Shown here: positions 1 through 9,076 of the stretch, in pieces | Layout of the letters: every line of letters starts with the position of its first letter | Position numbering within the stretch: position 1 is the first letter of the stretch | Assembly: GCA_003021045.1 (NCBI GenBank) | Contig: PXRN01000001.1 | Span: 1 to 64,000 of the forward strand | DNA length: 64,000 nucleotides | Direction: 5' to 3' | DNA from: Halobacteriales archaeon QS_4_69_34 | GTDB taxonomy: Archaea; Halobacteriota; Halobacteria; Halobacteriales; Halococcaceae | Notes under the pieces: model-generated | Seen by the model: the letters and a program-made list of their open reading frames with translations, nothing else | Databases searched by the model: none | Told to the model about the DNA's origin: nothing | Position numbers and translations under genes: made by a program

Positions 1-141
1 CTACGCCGCCAACTCTTCCGCAAACCAGGGAGAGAAGCACTCGAACACGCTCTTCGAGAGGTGCTCTGACTCACCAACAATGTGCTTCCGAAGAGCGATG
101 TTTGTAAAATCGCCGCCCCACCTTGCATGGTTGACGCGGGC
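1..141 (-). pseudogene. C-terminal fragment of an unidentified ORF at the window edge
   Basis: Reading the minus strand from about 141 down to the TAG at 1-3 gives about 46 open codons with no start codon, ending in FAEELAA. The fragment is rich in aromatic residues and His/Lys, unlike the acidic proteins around it. It reads like the tail of a transposase or other mobile-element protein, but I cannot match it to a named IS family. It overlaps the start of the plus-strand ORF at 127, and both lie in the lower-GC edge of the window. It may be a remnant or chance. Confidence 0.25.
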
Positions 142-417
142 CTACTCCTCGGCGACTCGCTGCGTGACGACGATCGCCTCCGTCTGATCCACTATACCGT
201 CACGCACCCCGAGGGCGTCCCGATCTCCGTGATCTGGCGCGACGTGTTCGGCCGCTCCGGCCCCGTCGACCCCGGCGATGCGGACTATCAGTTCGCACGC
301 CGATTTTACACGGGCAACCCCGATTACTTTGACACTTCTGAGCAAAAAGGCATGACGGCCGTGGAATTGAAGCCCGCTCTCTTAGACTTGTTTCGGCACG
401 GACGGCTCCGACGATGA
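127..417 (+). pseudogene. truncated accessory protein, N-terminal winged-helix-like part
   Basis: This 96-residue ORF starts at ATG 127; an in-frame start at 82 would add 15 unconvincing residues. It reads MVDAGLLLGD, then a block of alternating helix and strand (RLRLIHYTVTHPEGVPIS, DYQFARRF), and stops abruptly after RHGRLRR. The composition looks like real coding sequence and resembles the N-terminal domain of larger haloarchaeal accessory proteins, so I read it as a gene cut short. GC is visibly lower than in the next gene, which suggests a transferred segment. Function unknown. Confidence 0.4.
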
Positions 418-577
418 TCGTGCGGCGCTTGAACGTGTTGACACGCGGTGGCCACTGCCCTCCTCCTACCCATCGTTCGGCTCCACGGCTCGTCGTTCCG
501 GCTTCGCGGCGAGCGCCCGCCGGGAAGCCACCGAGAGAACACACAACACCCTTGTCCGCGCCGCCCCGACCCTCGGT

Positions 578-2080
578 ATGGATCGACGGCGACCCCCCCG
601 AACCGAGGAGGGCTGGTACGTCCTCCACGACCTCCGGACCGTAGACTGGGACGCGTGGCGGAACGCGCCCGACCGCGAACGCGAGCGCGCCATCGCGGAG
701 GGCGTCGAATACCTCGACGCCCACGAGGCGGTCGCGGACGCCGACGCGGGCGGCTCGGCGGTTTTCTCGGTGCTGGGCCACGGGGCCGACCTGCTCTGTC
801 TTCACCTCCGACCCTCGATGGCCGACCTCGACGCCGCGGCGCGGCGCTTCGAGCACACCGCGCTCGCCGGCTACACCGAGCGCGCCGACTCCTACGTCTC
901 GGTCACGGAGGTTTCGGGCTACATGTCCGAGGCGTACTTCGAGGGCGAGGAGGTCGAGGATCGAGGGATGGCGCACTACATCGAGTCCCGGCTCGAACCC
1001 GAGATCCCCGACGCCGAGCACGTCTCCTTTTACCCGATGGACAAGCGCCGCGACCCCGAGTACAACTGGTACGACCTCCCCTTCGCGGAGCGTGCCGAGC
1101 TCATGTCCGGTCACGGCGAGATCGGCCGGGAGTACGCCGGGGAGGTGACCCAGATCATCTCCGCCAGCACGGGCTTCGACGACCACGAGTGGGGTGTGAC
1201 GCTGTTCGCCGACGACCCCGGCCGGATCAAGACGCTGCTCGCCGAGATGCGCTTCGATCCCTCCTCCTCGCGTTACGCGGAGTTCGGGTCGTTCTATTTC
1301 GGCCGGCGCTTCCCGCCCGAGGACCTCGGGGCGCTGCTGGCGGGCGAGCCCGTTCCGACCGGCGAGGGCGACGCGTCCCCTCACGCGAGCGGACACGCAC
1401 ACGGCGGTGCTCACGGTGACGAAGCGACGGGCGCCCACGAGAGGGCCGGAACGGACGGGACGAGCGGGGGGGCGGACGACATCCGGGGCGAGCTCGAAGA
1501 GCTCGACGTCTACGCGGGCCAGCCCCACGGCGAGGACGTCCACGCGGTGGTGCTGTACTCCGCGGCCGACCCCGGGACGCTCGGCGAGGAGGTGTCGGGA
1601 CTGCGCGAGAGCTTCGAGCACTACGATACCCACGTCGAGACCGCGGTCTACGAGAACCCGGACGGCGGCGACGCGGCGGTCGTGAGCATCTGGGAGACGG
1701 CGAGCGCGGCCGAGACCGCCGGCGGCTTCCTCGCCGACCTCCCCGACGTCGTCGCGCGCGCCGGCGAACGTGCCGATGGACACGCGGGCGAGGAGTCGGG
1801 TTTCGGCACGATGGGGATGTTCTACACGACGAAACCCGAACACCGCGAGGCGTTCGTCGAGCGCTTCGGAGCCGTCGAGGACCTCCTCGACGACGTGGGG
1901 GGACACGTCGAGACCGACCTGCTGGTCGACAGGGAAAACGAGAACGACATGTTCATCGCTAGCCAGTGGCGCTCGCGCGAGGACGCGATGGACTTCTTCC
2001 GATCCGAGGCCTTCCGCGAGACCGTCTCGTGGGGTCGGGACGTGCTCGCCGACCGGCCCCGACACGTCTTCCTCGCGTAG
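578..2080 (+). CDS. pitA: PitA: chlorite-dismutase/HemQ-type heme protein fused to ABM domains
   Basis: The protein has 500 residues. Residues 10-245 are a chlorite dismutase/HemQ fold with the family signatures SFYPMDKRR (149-157), LMSGHGEIGREY (175-186) and DDHEWGVTLF (201-210). H179 is the likely proximal heme ligand, and Y152 sits where coproheme decarboxylases carry their catalytic Tyr. A Gly/His/Ala linker follows at about 265-305 (HASGHAHGGAHG). The C-terminus contains two antibiotic-biosynthesis-monooxygenase-like ferredoxin folds, about 310-395 (degenerate) and 405-500 (canonical, with MFIASQW). This fusion is typical of halophilic archaea, where the family is called PitA. The expected role is decarboxylation of Fe-coproporphyrin III in the last step of heme b synthesis. 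hemB lies elsewhere in the window (41655). Confidence 0.85.
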   Translation: MDRRRPPRTEEGWYVLHDLRTVDWDAWRNAPDRERERAIAEGVEYLDAHEAVADADAGGSAVFSVLGHGADLLCLHLRPSMADLDAAARRFEHTALAGYTERADSYVSVTEVSGYMSEAYFEGEEVEDRGMAHYIESRLEPEIPDAEHVSFYPMDKRRDPEYNWYDLPFAERAELMSGHGEIGREYAGEVTQIISASTGFDDHEWGVTLFADDPGRIKTLLAEMRFDPSSSRYAEFGSFYFGRRFPPEDLGALLAGEPVPTGEGDASPHASGHAHGGAHGDEATGAHERAGTDGTSGGADDIRGELEELDVYAGQPHGEDVHAVVLYSAADPGTLGEEVSGLRESFEHYDTHVETAVYENPDGGDAAVVSIWETASAAETAGGFLADLPDVVARAGERADGHAGEESGFGTMGMFYTTKPEHREAFVERFGAVEDLLDDVGGHVETDLLVDRENENDMFIASQWRSREDAMDFFRSEAFRETVSWGRDVLADRPRHVFLA

Positions 2081-2252
2081 CATCGCGCATCGCCCGACGG
2101 GCCGGCCGGGTAACCCGCCGGCCGAACCACAGGGGAAGTGGGCGTCGCGGGGGAAGGGGAAAACCGATCGACAGCAGCGTGATTCGAACCGGACGCGACG
2201 GGGTCGATCGAACACCCCCACTCACGGCTTCGCGCGGTCCTCGCGCGACGGT

Positions 2253-3350
2253 TCAGTCGCCCGCCTGCACCGCGCCGACGCCGTCGAGGTCCGCGCCGTC
2301 GACCGACGATCGGAGCCCCTTCATGCCGTCGTCGCGCTCGATGCCGAAGTCGTTCGCGGAGCACTCGGCGACCCGTTCTATCTCCGCTGTCGAGAGCGGC
2401 GGCGTCTCCGGCGCGGCGGCCCACTCGTCGACGTCCGCGGCCGTGCGAAAGGTAGGCGTGACGCTCGCGACCGCGTCGTGGGCGAGCAGCCACTGGATGG
2501 CGGCCTGTCCCATCGTGCGCTCGCGGTCGTTCCCGGACGACGTCCGGGAGCTCGACGAGCTCCGCTCGTCGGCGCGTTCGAGAAAGCGAAGCGCCTCGAC
2601 CTTCTCCCAGCCGGTCTCGTACCATTCGTCGGGCCGAAAGCCGCGATGGTCGCCCGCGTCGAGCTCGGTCTCCGGGGTGACCTGCTCGTTCAGCAGGCCC
2701 GAGGAGTGGGGCACCCGGGGGAGGAGACTCGTCTCGGCGTCGAGGTCCGCGATGGTCTCCAGGAAGTGCTTTCCAGGTACTTGCTCGAAGAGGTTGAAGA
2801 CCACCTGCACGGCGTCGAACCCTGCCTCGATGGCGGCGTCGCCCTCGGCGAGCCAGCCGATCGAGGGCCCGAGCGCCCAGCCGATCGCCTCGACTTTTCC
2901 CGACTCGCGGAGCTCGTCGAGCGCTTCGAGGACGTCTCCGTCCACCTCGGAGACGTTCGCGTTGTGCAACTGGAGCAGTTCGACGTGGTCGGTGTTCAGT
3001 CTATCGAGACTTCTGCCGACGGCTTCGTGGATGTACTCGGGCTCGATCACCTTCGGGAGCTCGCCGTGACCGGCCTGTGGGTTCTCGTAGAAGTCGTAGC
3101 CGACCTTGGTGGCGAGGGTGACCTCCTCGCGCCGGCCGGCGACGGCCTCGCCGATCAGCTCCTCGCTCCGTCCGTGACCGTAGACGTCGCCGGTGTCGAT
3201 GAAGGTGATCCCCCGGTCGATCGCGTGGCGGACCATCTCGATCCCCTCCTCCTCGCTCCGGTCGCCCCACCAGTCGGTGCCGACGACCCACGCGCCAAAG
3301 CCCACCTCGCTGACCTCGACGCCCGAGCCGCCGAGTTCGCGGTACTGCAT
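2253..3350 (-). CDS. aldo/keto reductase
   Basis: Starting at ATG 3350 (MQYRELGGSG) the protein has 365 residues; an upstream ATG at 3374 would add eight residues not seen in the family. The AKR tetrad is readable: D52 and Y57 in FIDTGDVYG, K82 in LATKVGY, H129 in LLQLHN. The TIM-barrel enzyme would reduce an aldehyde, ketone or sugar with NAD(P)H. A short Ser/Arg-rich insertion lies near residues 260-280. It converges on pitA with a gap of about 170 bases, and the substrate cannot be inferred. The 384 bases from 3351 to 3734 upstream hold no convincing gene. Confidence 0.88.
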   Translation of the reverse strand: MQYRELGGSGVEVSEVGFGAWVVGTDWWGDRSEEEGIEMVRHAIDRGITFIDTGDVYGHGRSEELIGEAVAGRREEVTLATKVGYDFYENPQAGHGELPKVIEPEYIHEAVGRSLDRLNTDHVELLQLHNANVSEVDGDVLEALDELRESGKVEAIGWALGPSIGWLAEGDAAIEAGFDAVQVVFNLFEQVPGKHFLETIADLDAETSLLPRVPHSSGLLNEQVTPETELDAGDHRGFRPDEWYETGWEKVEALRFLERADERSSSSSRTSSGNDRERTMGQAAIQWLLAHDAVASVTPTFRTAADVDEWAAAPETPPLSTAEIERVAECSANDFGIERDDGMKGLRSSVDGADLDGVGAVQAGD

Positions 3351-3734
3351 GGCTCCCCTACGGGCGGCTCCCACTTAGCAAGCGCGGTCGGGCGATGCGC
3401 TCCTTCCCGCAACCGGAGCGCTCGCAGCTACGGGAGCCGTGGCGGCGAACGCGATGAATGACCTCCCCGCCCCGGCCGATTCGCGCTTCGAGTGCGGTTG
3501 GATCGATCGGGCGAGGGGGCGTCGACCGCGAGTGCCGATGCACACGAGAAACCGCATCGCCACCGCTCCCGTTCCGCCCCCGCTACCGCTCCCGCGATAG
3601 CTACGCCACCTGCCGTCCCGGTTTTCCGTCCTCCGTTTCGGCCCACGGGCGTCCCCTCGGTCTCCGGTCCGGATCGCGCCCGGCGAAAAGAGACGGTGCG
3701 GAACTCCTATCCGCGCCGACGGTCAACCCCGGAT

Positions 3735-4655
3735 ATGACGAAGCGACGGGTCAGGCTCCCGGCCGCCGCCGAGGAAGGGCTCCAGGCGTTCATCGGCGAG
3801 GTCGACGAACGCCTGTCGGGACCGGAGGACACCTGTGACGTGGTCACCGACGTACTCGTCGATCTCTACGGCGACCGGGAGGCCTACGACCGCTGGCAGA
3901 ACGGGGAGGGTGTCTCGTCCGCCGAGCGCGTCCGCCTCCAGGGATACGATCCCTGCAACTCCACGCTCGAAAGCGAATACTACGCCGAGAAGGACGAGGA
4001 AACCTTCGAGGACTCGAAGCATCTCCAGTGGCTCTGGCGGCAGTTCGACGCCACGCCGATGGCCGACAACGTCGAGTTCGCGCTGCGATTCCGGGCGATG
4101 CTCGCCGATCACCTCTTCGCCGAGGCCGGCGAGAACCTCCGGCTGTTCAAGGGGATCACGATGACCTACGGCCACAACGTCCGTGTGGGCGACAACACCG
4201 TGATCCACGACGGCGTCCACCTCGACGACAGGGGAAAGCTCACGATCGGGAGCCACGCCAGCATCTCCGACGACGTCCACCTCTACAGCCACGACCACGA
4301 CCTCGTCGATCAGACCGAGGTCAGGAACTACCACACGATCGTCGCCGACGACGCCCGCGTCACCTACGATGCGATGGTCCGGGCGGGCTGCCGGGTGGGC
4401 GAGAACGCCGTCGTCGGGGCCCGGGCGGTCGTTCAGGGCGACGTCCCCGACCACCACGTCGCCGTCGGAGCGCCCGCCGAAAGCGTCAGGGTGAAGCCGG
4501 GCTGGGAGTCCATCGCCGAGCCCCTGGAGGCCGGCGGCGAGAGCAGGCGGGAGGAGCGCCGCATCGAGTACAGCCTGCCCGACGACCTCGACGCCTTCGA
4601 CGAGTTCGGGCGCGACCTCGATCCACCGGAACACGCTACCGAACGGAATCGATGA
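3735..4655 (+). CDS. hexapeptide-repeat acyltransferase (LbH fold)
   Basis: ATG 3735 is chosen because homology-like sequence starts at MTKRRVRLPA; the ORF is open further upstream but of non-coding character. The protein has 306 residues. An alpha-helical N-terminal domain (1-135) with a Trp/Tyr-rich stretch precedes a left-handed beta-helix (about 140-252) built of hexapeptide turns (VGDNTVIHDGVHL, IGSHASISDDV, VGENAVVGARAVV). The motif YSHDHD (184-189) supplies the His residues typical of O-acetyltransferases of the NodL/LacA/maltose-acetyltransferase group. The C-terminal tail is acidic. It probably acetylates a sugar or CoA-linked small molecule; the acceptor is unknown. Confidence 0.8.
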   Translation: MTKRRVRLPAAAEEGLQAFIGEVDERLSGPEDTCDVVTDVLVDLYGDREAYDRWQNGEGVSSAERVRLQGYDPCNSTLESEYYAEKDEETFEDSKHLQWLWRQFDATPMADNVEFALRFRAMLADHLFAEAGENLRLFKGITMTYGHNVRVGDNTVIHDGVHLDDRGKLTIGSHASISDDVHLYSHDHDLVDQTEVRNYHTIVADDARVTYDAMVRAGCRVGENAVVGARAVVQGDVPDHHVAVGAPAESVRVKPGWESIAEPLEAGGESRREERRIEYSLPDDLDAFDEFGRDLDPPEHATERNR

Positions 4656-4795
4656 AACGTCTCCGCCGGCACGGGCCGGCGGGATCGCTGCAGGATCAGT
4701 CCGGCAGCAGAGCGCCTTGGAGGTGGGCCAGCGCCGACCGCGATCGGTCTCGATCGGCTGCCGCTCGACGCCCCTCCCCACGAGCCGACCGGCGA

Positions 4796-5170
4796 TCAGT
4801 TCCGGCGGGCGAACTGGGGAGCGCTCGCGATCGACGTGGCGTCGTCGGTCCGCACGGCCATGCGGCTTTCGGGATCGTAGTCGACGAGCCCGGCGGCGTC
4901 GAGCTCCGGGAGGTCGACGTGGTGGAGGGCGATGGCGGCGCGCTCGACGGCACGGCCCGGGGCGACGTCGACGGGGGTGTCGCACTCGACCGCGGCAGCG
5001 TAGGTGGCCAGCGTACGGAGCTCGACGGGGTACTCGAACGCACTGAGGTGCTGGAGAGCGTGCTGACGCCGCGACTCGGCAACGAGGGCTGGGTCGGGCC
5101 GCGACGCGTTCGGCGTCGAGCCCGTCGGGGGTGCGTCGGCGACACCTACTGGTCGTGAACGGTGGCTCAT
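4796..5170 (-). CDS. DUF7344-type winged-helix protein (haloarchaeal regulator)
   Basis: The start at ATG 5170 (MSHRSRPVGV) gives 124 residues. The core about 45-105 has the recurring haloarchaeal pattern of helices followed by HHVDLPELDAAGLVDYDPES, typical of the small DUF7344 winged-helix domain. These proteins are thought to bind DNA, and several act as single-domain regulators. It lies alone between a convergent acyltransferase and another winged-helix gene. Upstream at 5195-5220 there is an A/T-rich stretch that could carry its promoter. The target is unknown. Confidence 0.7.
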   Translation of the reverse strand: MSHRSRPVGVADAPPTGSTPNASRPDPALVAESRRQHALQHLSAFEYPVELRTLATYAAAVECDTPVDVAPGRAVERAAIALHHVDLPELDAAGLVDYDPESRMAVRTDDATSIASAPQFARRN

Positions 5171-5422
5171 GGCGGTCGGTACAACCCACGTCGGTAGTGC
5201 TGATAAAAATGGCCCATGAAATATACGCCCCCGCACGCGTGCCGCCGGCGGCCCCTCGTCGGCTGGCCGGCAGCCTCGAGGGATCGGCGCGAGACACCGG
5301 CAGTAGAGCATTCCTCCGTCCCACCGCGCCAACGGTGGATCGCTTCGCCCTCGCGGCGAACCGGAGCTTCGGTGACGGCTCGCCGTCGGAAACGCCCGTC
5401 GTGGCTGCGAAGCGCCGCCGAC

Positions 5423-5698
5423 TCAGTTGGTCAGGAAGTAGACCTGCTTTCTGGCGTCGTGGAAGCTGTACCGCGAGGCGACGAGACCGACCTCCTCCAG
5501 CCTGTTGAGGGCGTACCGCACCGTGCGATCGGGGAGCAGCGACTCGTCGGCGAGCTGGCCCTGCGAGAGCGGCGCGTCGAGTTCGAGGACCTTGGCGACG
5601 AGCTTCGCGCTCGGCGGGAGCTCACTGAGGCGCTCGCGGAACTCCGTCTCTGTCAGTTGTTCGACTCTACCCGTCCCGTCGTCGGCGGTGGCACTCAT
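5423..5698 (-). CDS. small MarR/TrmB-like winged-helix protein
   Basis: The protein has 91 residues and is essentially one winged-helix domain. The helix LPPSAKLVAKVLELDAPLS is followed by a recognition helix region LLPDRTVRYALNRLEEVGLV (54-73) and a wing ending YFLTN. The family is widespread in haloarchaea and often annotated as MarR-like, without effector domain. The upstream stretch 5700-5800 is unusually A/T-rich for this genome (several TATA-like runs at 5748-5790) and serves this gene and the divergent oxidoreductase at 5902. DNA-binding role inferred from fold. Confidence 0.75.
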   Translation of the reverse strand: MSATADDGTGRVEQLTETEFRERLSELPPSAKLVAKVLELDAPLSQGQLADESLLPDRTVRYALNRLEEVGLVASRYSFHDARKQVYFLTN

Positions 5699-5901
5699 GC
5701 ATGCCCCGTCGAGCGGTGCGTCGTGGTAAACGTTGGCTACATTTGCGAATAAATAATACCGACCCTTTGGTTCGTACCTATGACCTTATATTGAAGGAGT
5801 AGGGAGGGCGATCGGCGGGAAGGCAGAGGAAAGAGACGAGAGGGGCAGCAACGCGGGGACGGCGGGGAAACCGCTTTGATGGGGTGGCCCGAAGCGGTGG
5901 C

Positions 5902-6312
5902 ATGGCGTCCATCCCCGAGGCGTTCCACGACCTGTTCGAGCGCGAGACCTACGGCCACTTCGCCACGGTCATGCCCGACGGCACCCCACAGGTGACGCCC
6001 GTCTGGATCGACTACGACGCCGACGCCGACCGCGTACTCGTCAACACCGAACGGGGGCGACAGAAAGAGCGGAACGCGAGCCGTAACCCCAAAGTGGGGC
6101 TCTCCGCGGTCGACCCCGACGATCCGTACCGGTTCCTCTCGATTCGGGGCGAGGTCACCGAGCTGACCGAGGAGGGCGCGGTCGAACACATCGACGCGCT
6201 CGCGGCGCGGTACATGGACGTCGAGGAGTACCCCGGCCACGGGAGCGAGGAGGGCGCACGCGTCCAGCTGCGCGTCCGCCCCGAGAGCGTCGTCACCTCG
6301 GAGTCGGCGTAA
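5902..6312 (+). CDS. PPOX-class F420/FMN-dependent oxidoreductase
   Basis: The protein has 136 residues from ATG 5902 (MASIPEAFHDLF); a GTG at 5884 in frame is less likely. The split-barrel flavin-binding fold shows as HFATVMPDGTPQVTPVWIDY, then RVLVNTERGRQKERNASRNP (the usual phosphate-contacting Arg/Lys stretch) and FLSIRGEV. Members of this pyridoxamine-5-phosphate-oxidase-like group in actinobacteria and archaea mostly use F420 or bind heme or flavin. The substrate is unknown. An LLM-type F420-dependent enzyme lies at 28265. Confidence 0.8.
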   Translation: MASIPEAFHDLFERETYGHFATVMPDGTPQVTPVWIDYDADADRVLVNTERGRQKERNASRNPKVGLSAVDPDDPYRFLSIRGEVTELTEEGAVEHIDALAARYMDVEEYPGHGSEEGARVQLRVRPESVVTSESA

Positions 6313-6429
6313 CCGGACCCGCCGTCGAGCGCGCCGGCCGCCGTGAGCCGGAAACGCCGACCTCGGCCCCTCGGCGACGGTCGCTTCCCGTACGGTTTTT
6401 AGTTCCCGGCGGAGATACGGCGAGGTAGC

Positions 6430-7140
6430 GTGAAGGGACAGGAGTGGTATCAGGCCCCCGAGGTCGCCGCGGACTACGAGACCAAGCGCTTCTCGAACGG
6501 CGGCGCGCTGATCGATCGGCGCGAGAAGCGCGCAGTCCTCGACGCCGTCGGCCCCGTGAAGGGAAAGCGGGTCCTCGAGATTGCCTGTGGCACGGGCCGG
6601 TTCACGACGATGCTCGCCGAGCGCGGCGCGGCGATCGTCGGCCTCGACATCTCGCCGGCGATGCTCAAGCAGGGCCGCGCGAAGGCCCGCGCGGCGGGCG
6701 CCGACGGAGACCTCGCTTTCCTCCGCGGCGACGCCGCCCGTCTGCCTTTCCCCGACGACCACTTCGAGACGGTGGTGGCGATGCGGTTTTTCCACCTCGC
6801 CGACACGCCGGCGTCCTATCTCGCGGAGCTGCGCCGGGTCGCAAGCGAGCAGGTCGTCTTCGACACGTTCACCCGCTTCTCGACACGCTCGATCTACAAC
6901 TGGCTGCTTCCGATGGGATCGCGGCTGTACTCCCGCTGGGAGGTCGAGCGCCTGCTCGACGGCGCGGGCCTCGGGCTGGCCGGCGTCGAGCACGACTTCC
7001 TCCTCCCCTACGGGCTCTACCGAAAGCTGCCCGACGGACTCGCGCGATCGCTCCGGGACGTCGACGCCGCGGCCGTCGGTGTGCCGGTCGGGCGGGCGCT
7101 GGCGTCGGTCTGCTACTGGGACGCCCGGGTGGAGGGGTAG
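6430..7140 (+). CDS. class I SAM-dependent methyltransferase
   Basis: The GTG start at 6430 gives MKGQEWYQAP and 236 residues. Motif I is VLEIACGTGRFT (48-59), with an acidic residue at the end of strand 2 in AIVGLDIS and motif post-I DAARLPFPDDHFE. The layout is that of the UbiE/BioC-like Methyltransf_11 group acting on small molecules. A TATA-like run (gtttttagttc, about 6394) sits 30-35 bases upstream. Neighbours give no pathway clue; the acceptor is unknown. Confidence 0.82.
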   Translation: MKGQEWYQAPEVAADYETKRFSNGGALIDRREKRAVLDAVGPVKGKRVLEIACGTGRFTTMLAERGAAIVGLDISPAMLKQGRAKARAAGADGDLAFLRGDAARLPFPDDHFETVVAMRFFHLADTPASYLAELRRVASEQVVFDTFTRFSTRSIYNWLLPMGSRLYSRWEVERLLDGAGLGLAGVEHDFLLPYGLYRKLPDGLARSLRDVDAAAVGVPVGRALASVCYWDARVEG

Positions 7141-7285
7141 CGTCTCCCCTTCCCCTCCCCTGACCGACGTCAGGCTGAACGAGAACGGTAGAGCCGACCG
7201 CCGCCGCGGTCACGACGCGGCGGGCAGCAGTCGCCGTCGTCAACGGCCGGCCGACCCACGGGACGCACGTGGCAGTCGTCGCTGC

Positions 7286-7518
7286 ATGCAGGCGGTCGAA
7301 CGGGCGTTGGGCTCACTTCCGGACGTCGATACCGACCGGGTCGTCGACGCTCTCGGACGGGACGTGGTCGAATCGGTCGTCGAGGAGGCGGCCTCGATGC
7401 CGCCACCGACGAGGCGGTCCTGCGGGCGGCCATCGAGCGCGTCGCGGTCGATGGGGCGCTCGACCTCGACGAACTCCGCGACGCCACCGCGGCTGCGATC
7501 GGCACCGACGATTGGTAG
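7286..7518 (+). pseudogene. small helical protein gene with one frameshift
   Basis: From ATG 7286 the frame reads MQAVERALGSLPDVDTDRV and continues acidic to about 7390. There it loses coding character, while the adjacent frame continues as ATDEAVLRAAIERV and DLDELRDATAAAIGTDDW to a TAG at 7516-7518. Adding one base in the GGCC run near 7391-7394 joins the two parts into a 77-residue protein of alternating acidic helices. Either the gene is broken by a single-base deletion or the base was missed. Function unknown. Confidence 0.55.
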
Positions 7519-7688
7519 CCGGCGGCGAGCGGGCCGGCGGCCCACAGGAGCTGGAATCGCGGTCGTCCCACCTCCACTCGACCGACGGGCCGCTCGACCG
7601 GCCGCGTCGGCCGGGGCGGACGCGAGGATAGCGAGGGATCCGCCCGTCGACCGGCGTATTTTATGTATGGAGCGGGCTATCGAGAGCT

Positions 7689-8870
7689 ATGGACCTCTCG
7701 GTGGTCGTCCCGACGCTCAACGGCCGGCGGCGGCTGGCGGCGTGTCTCGACGCGCTCGACGCCCACGCCCCCGCCGCCGAGGTCGTCGTGGTCAACGGCC
7801 CCTCCGCGGACGGGACCACCGGGATGGTGCGCGAGCGCGACGGCGTCGACGCCCTCGTCGAGGTCGCCGAACGAAACCTCAACGTCTCGCGCAACGCCGG
7901 CATCGAGCACGCGGGCGGCGACTGGATCGCGTTCGTCGAGCACGACCGCCGGATCGAGCCGGGCTGGCATGCCGGGCTCGCGGCCGGCCTCGGCGGGCCG
8001 GCCGGCGCGCGCGGTCACGCCGTCGCCGAGGGGCTGGGCGATACCGCGGGACGGGCCGGGCGCGTGGGCGCGGTCACCGGACCGACCCGGTCGGGCGGCG
8101 AGGGCGGCGGACGCGGGGCCGTGAACGCGGCCGAGAGCGGCGGAGCGGTCGACGACGGAGGGATCGATCCCGGAGACGGACTCGACGGCAGGGATGGGTC
8201 CGAAGACGAACCCGCTGGCCCCGAGCGGCGGACGATCGCGGGCCGGGAGGTGACGTACTTCGACGGGGCCAATGCCGCGTTCACCCGAGCGGCGCTCGAC
8301 GCCGCGGACGGGTTCGACGAGTACCTCCAGACCGGCGGCGCGCGCGACCTCGCCCACCGGCTCGCCGTGGGCGGGTTCGGCGTGGTCTGGAACCGGGCCA
8401 TGAGCGTCCGCAGCGGGACCGGAAGCGAAGCCGGGGGTGAACGCCCGGGCGGCGGGCCACAGAGCGGAGGCCGAGGCGGGAGACTGGAGGTGCGCGAGCC
8501 CGCCGACGACCGGATCGGAAACGGCGGGACGGCGCGGGCGATGGCCGACGGCGGCCACAGGGAGGACGACTGGTACTGGAAGTACCGCGCGCTCGCCTAC
8601 CGGCTGGCGAAGAACTACGGACTCCGCCCGACGACCGCCCGCCGGCTCGCGGGCCACGCGGGCGGCGACGCGCTCTCGGGATTCCGGGGAGTCATCGGCG
8701 GCGAGGCGAGCCCCTCGGGCTGGCTCGGGAACGGCCGGGACGTCCTCTGGGGGACGCTCCGCGGGGAGGCCGGCGGCCTGCTCGCACGCTGGCGCGACCG
8801 GGGCCGGCACAATCCCAACGGGCTGTCCTCGCGCACCGATCGCGCTGTCGCGGTCTACGACTGGCGGTGA
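7689..8870 (+). CDS. family 2 glycosyltransferase with low-complexity insertions
   Basis: The protein has 393 residues. The N-terminal GT-A fold starts SVVVPTLNGR (4-13), with the acceptor loop EVVVVNGPSADGT (31-43) and an acidic metal-binding turn FVEHDRR (82-88). The second half has DGANAAFTRAAL and FDEYLQTGGARDLAHRLA, the usual ED-type acceptor region. Two Gly/Arg/Asp-rich insertions, about 115-175 and 240-280, look disordered and are not part of the fold. The C-terminus carries KNYGLRPTTARRL. It probably adds a sugar to a lipid or glycan. It starts about 40 bases after a TATA-like tattttatgtatgg element. Confidence 0.8.
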   Translation: MDLSVVVPTLNGRRRLAACLDALDAHAPAAEVVVVNGPSADGTTGMVRERDGVDALVEVAERNLNVSRNAGIEHAGGDWIAFVEHDRRIEPGWHAGLAAGLGGPAGARGHAVAEGLGDTAGRAGRVGAVTGPTRSGGEGGGRGAVNAAESGGAVDDGGIDPGDGLDGRDGSEDEPAGPERRTIAGREVTYFDGANAAFTRAALDAADGFDEYLQTGGARDLAHRLAVGGFGVVWNRAMSVRSGTGSEAGGERPGGGPQSGGRGGRLEVREPADDRIGNGGTARAMADGGHREDDWYWKYRALAYRLAKNYGLRPTTARRLAGHAGGDALSGFRGVIGGEASPSGWLGNGRDVLWGTLRGEAGGLLARWRDRGRHNPNGLSSRTDRAVAVYDWR

Positions 8871-9076
8871 GCGCCGGAGCAGACGTCCGCGCCTCTCGCA
8901 CGCGCCCCGGTTCGCACGACAGCGTGGCTCGACCGCGGGGCAGTGTCCGAGCCGGTCCCGTGTCCTCACGACCGCACCGTGCGAGGGACGGCCACAGCAG
9001 GGGAGCGACGACCCGTGCCACCGACCGGCACAACCATCCCGCCCGTATCCGGCGGTTTCCCGGCCGCTTTAGCAAG

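Noticed and set aside
200-2221. 673-residue minus-strand ORF opposite pitA
   Set aside because: It is the antisense of pitA; Val/Gly/Arg/Leu-rich composition is typical of the mirror frame of high-GC codons. pitA has clear family motifs.
3351-3734. Small ORFs of 61-72 codons on both strands between the AKR and acyltransferase genes
   Set aside because: Arg/Pro/Ser-rich, no conserved pattern, no start with promoter spacing; reads as intergenic DNA.
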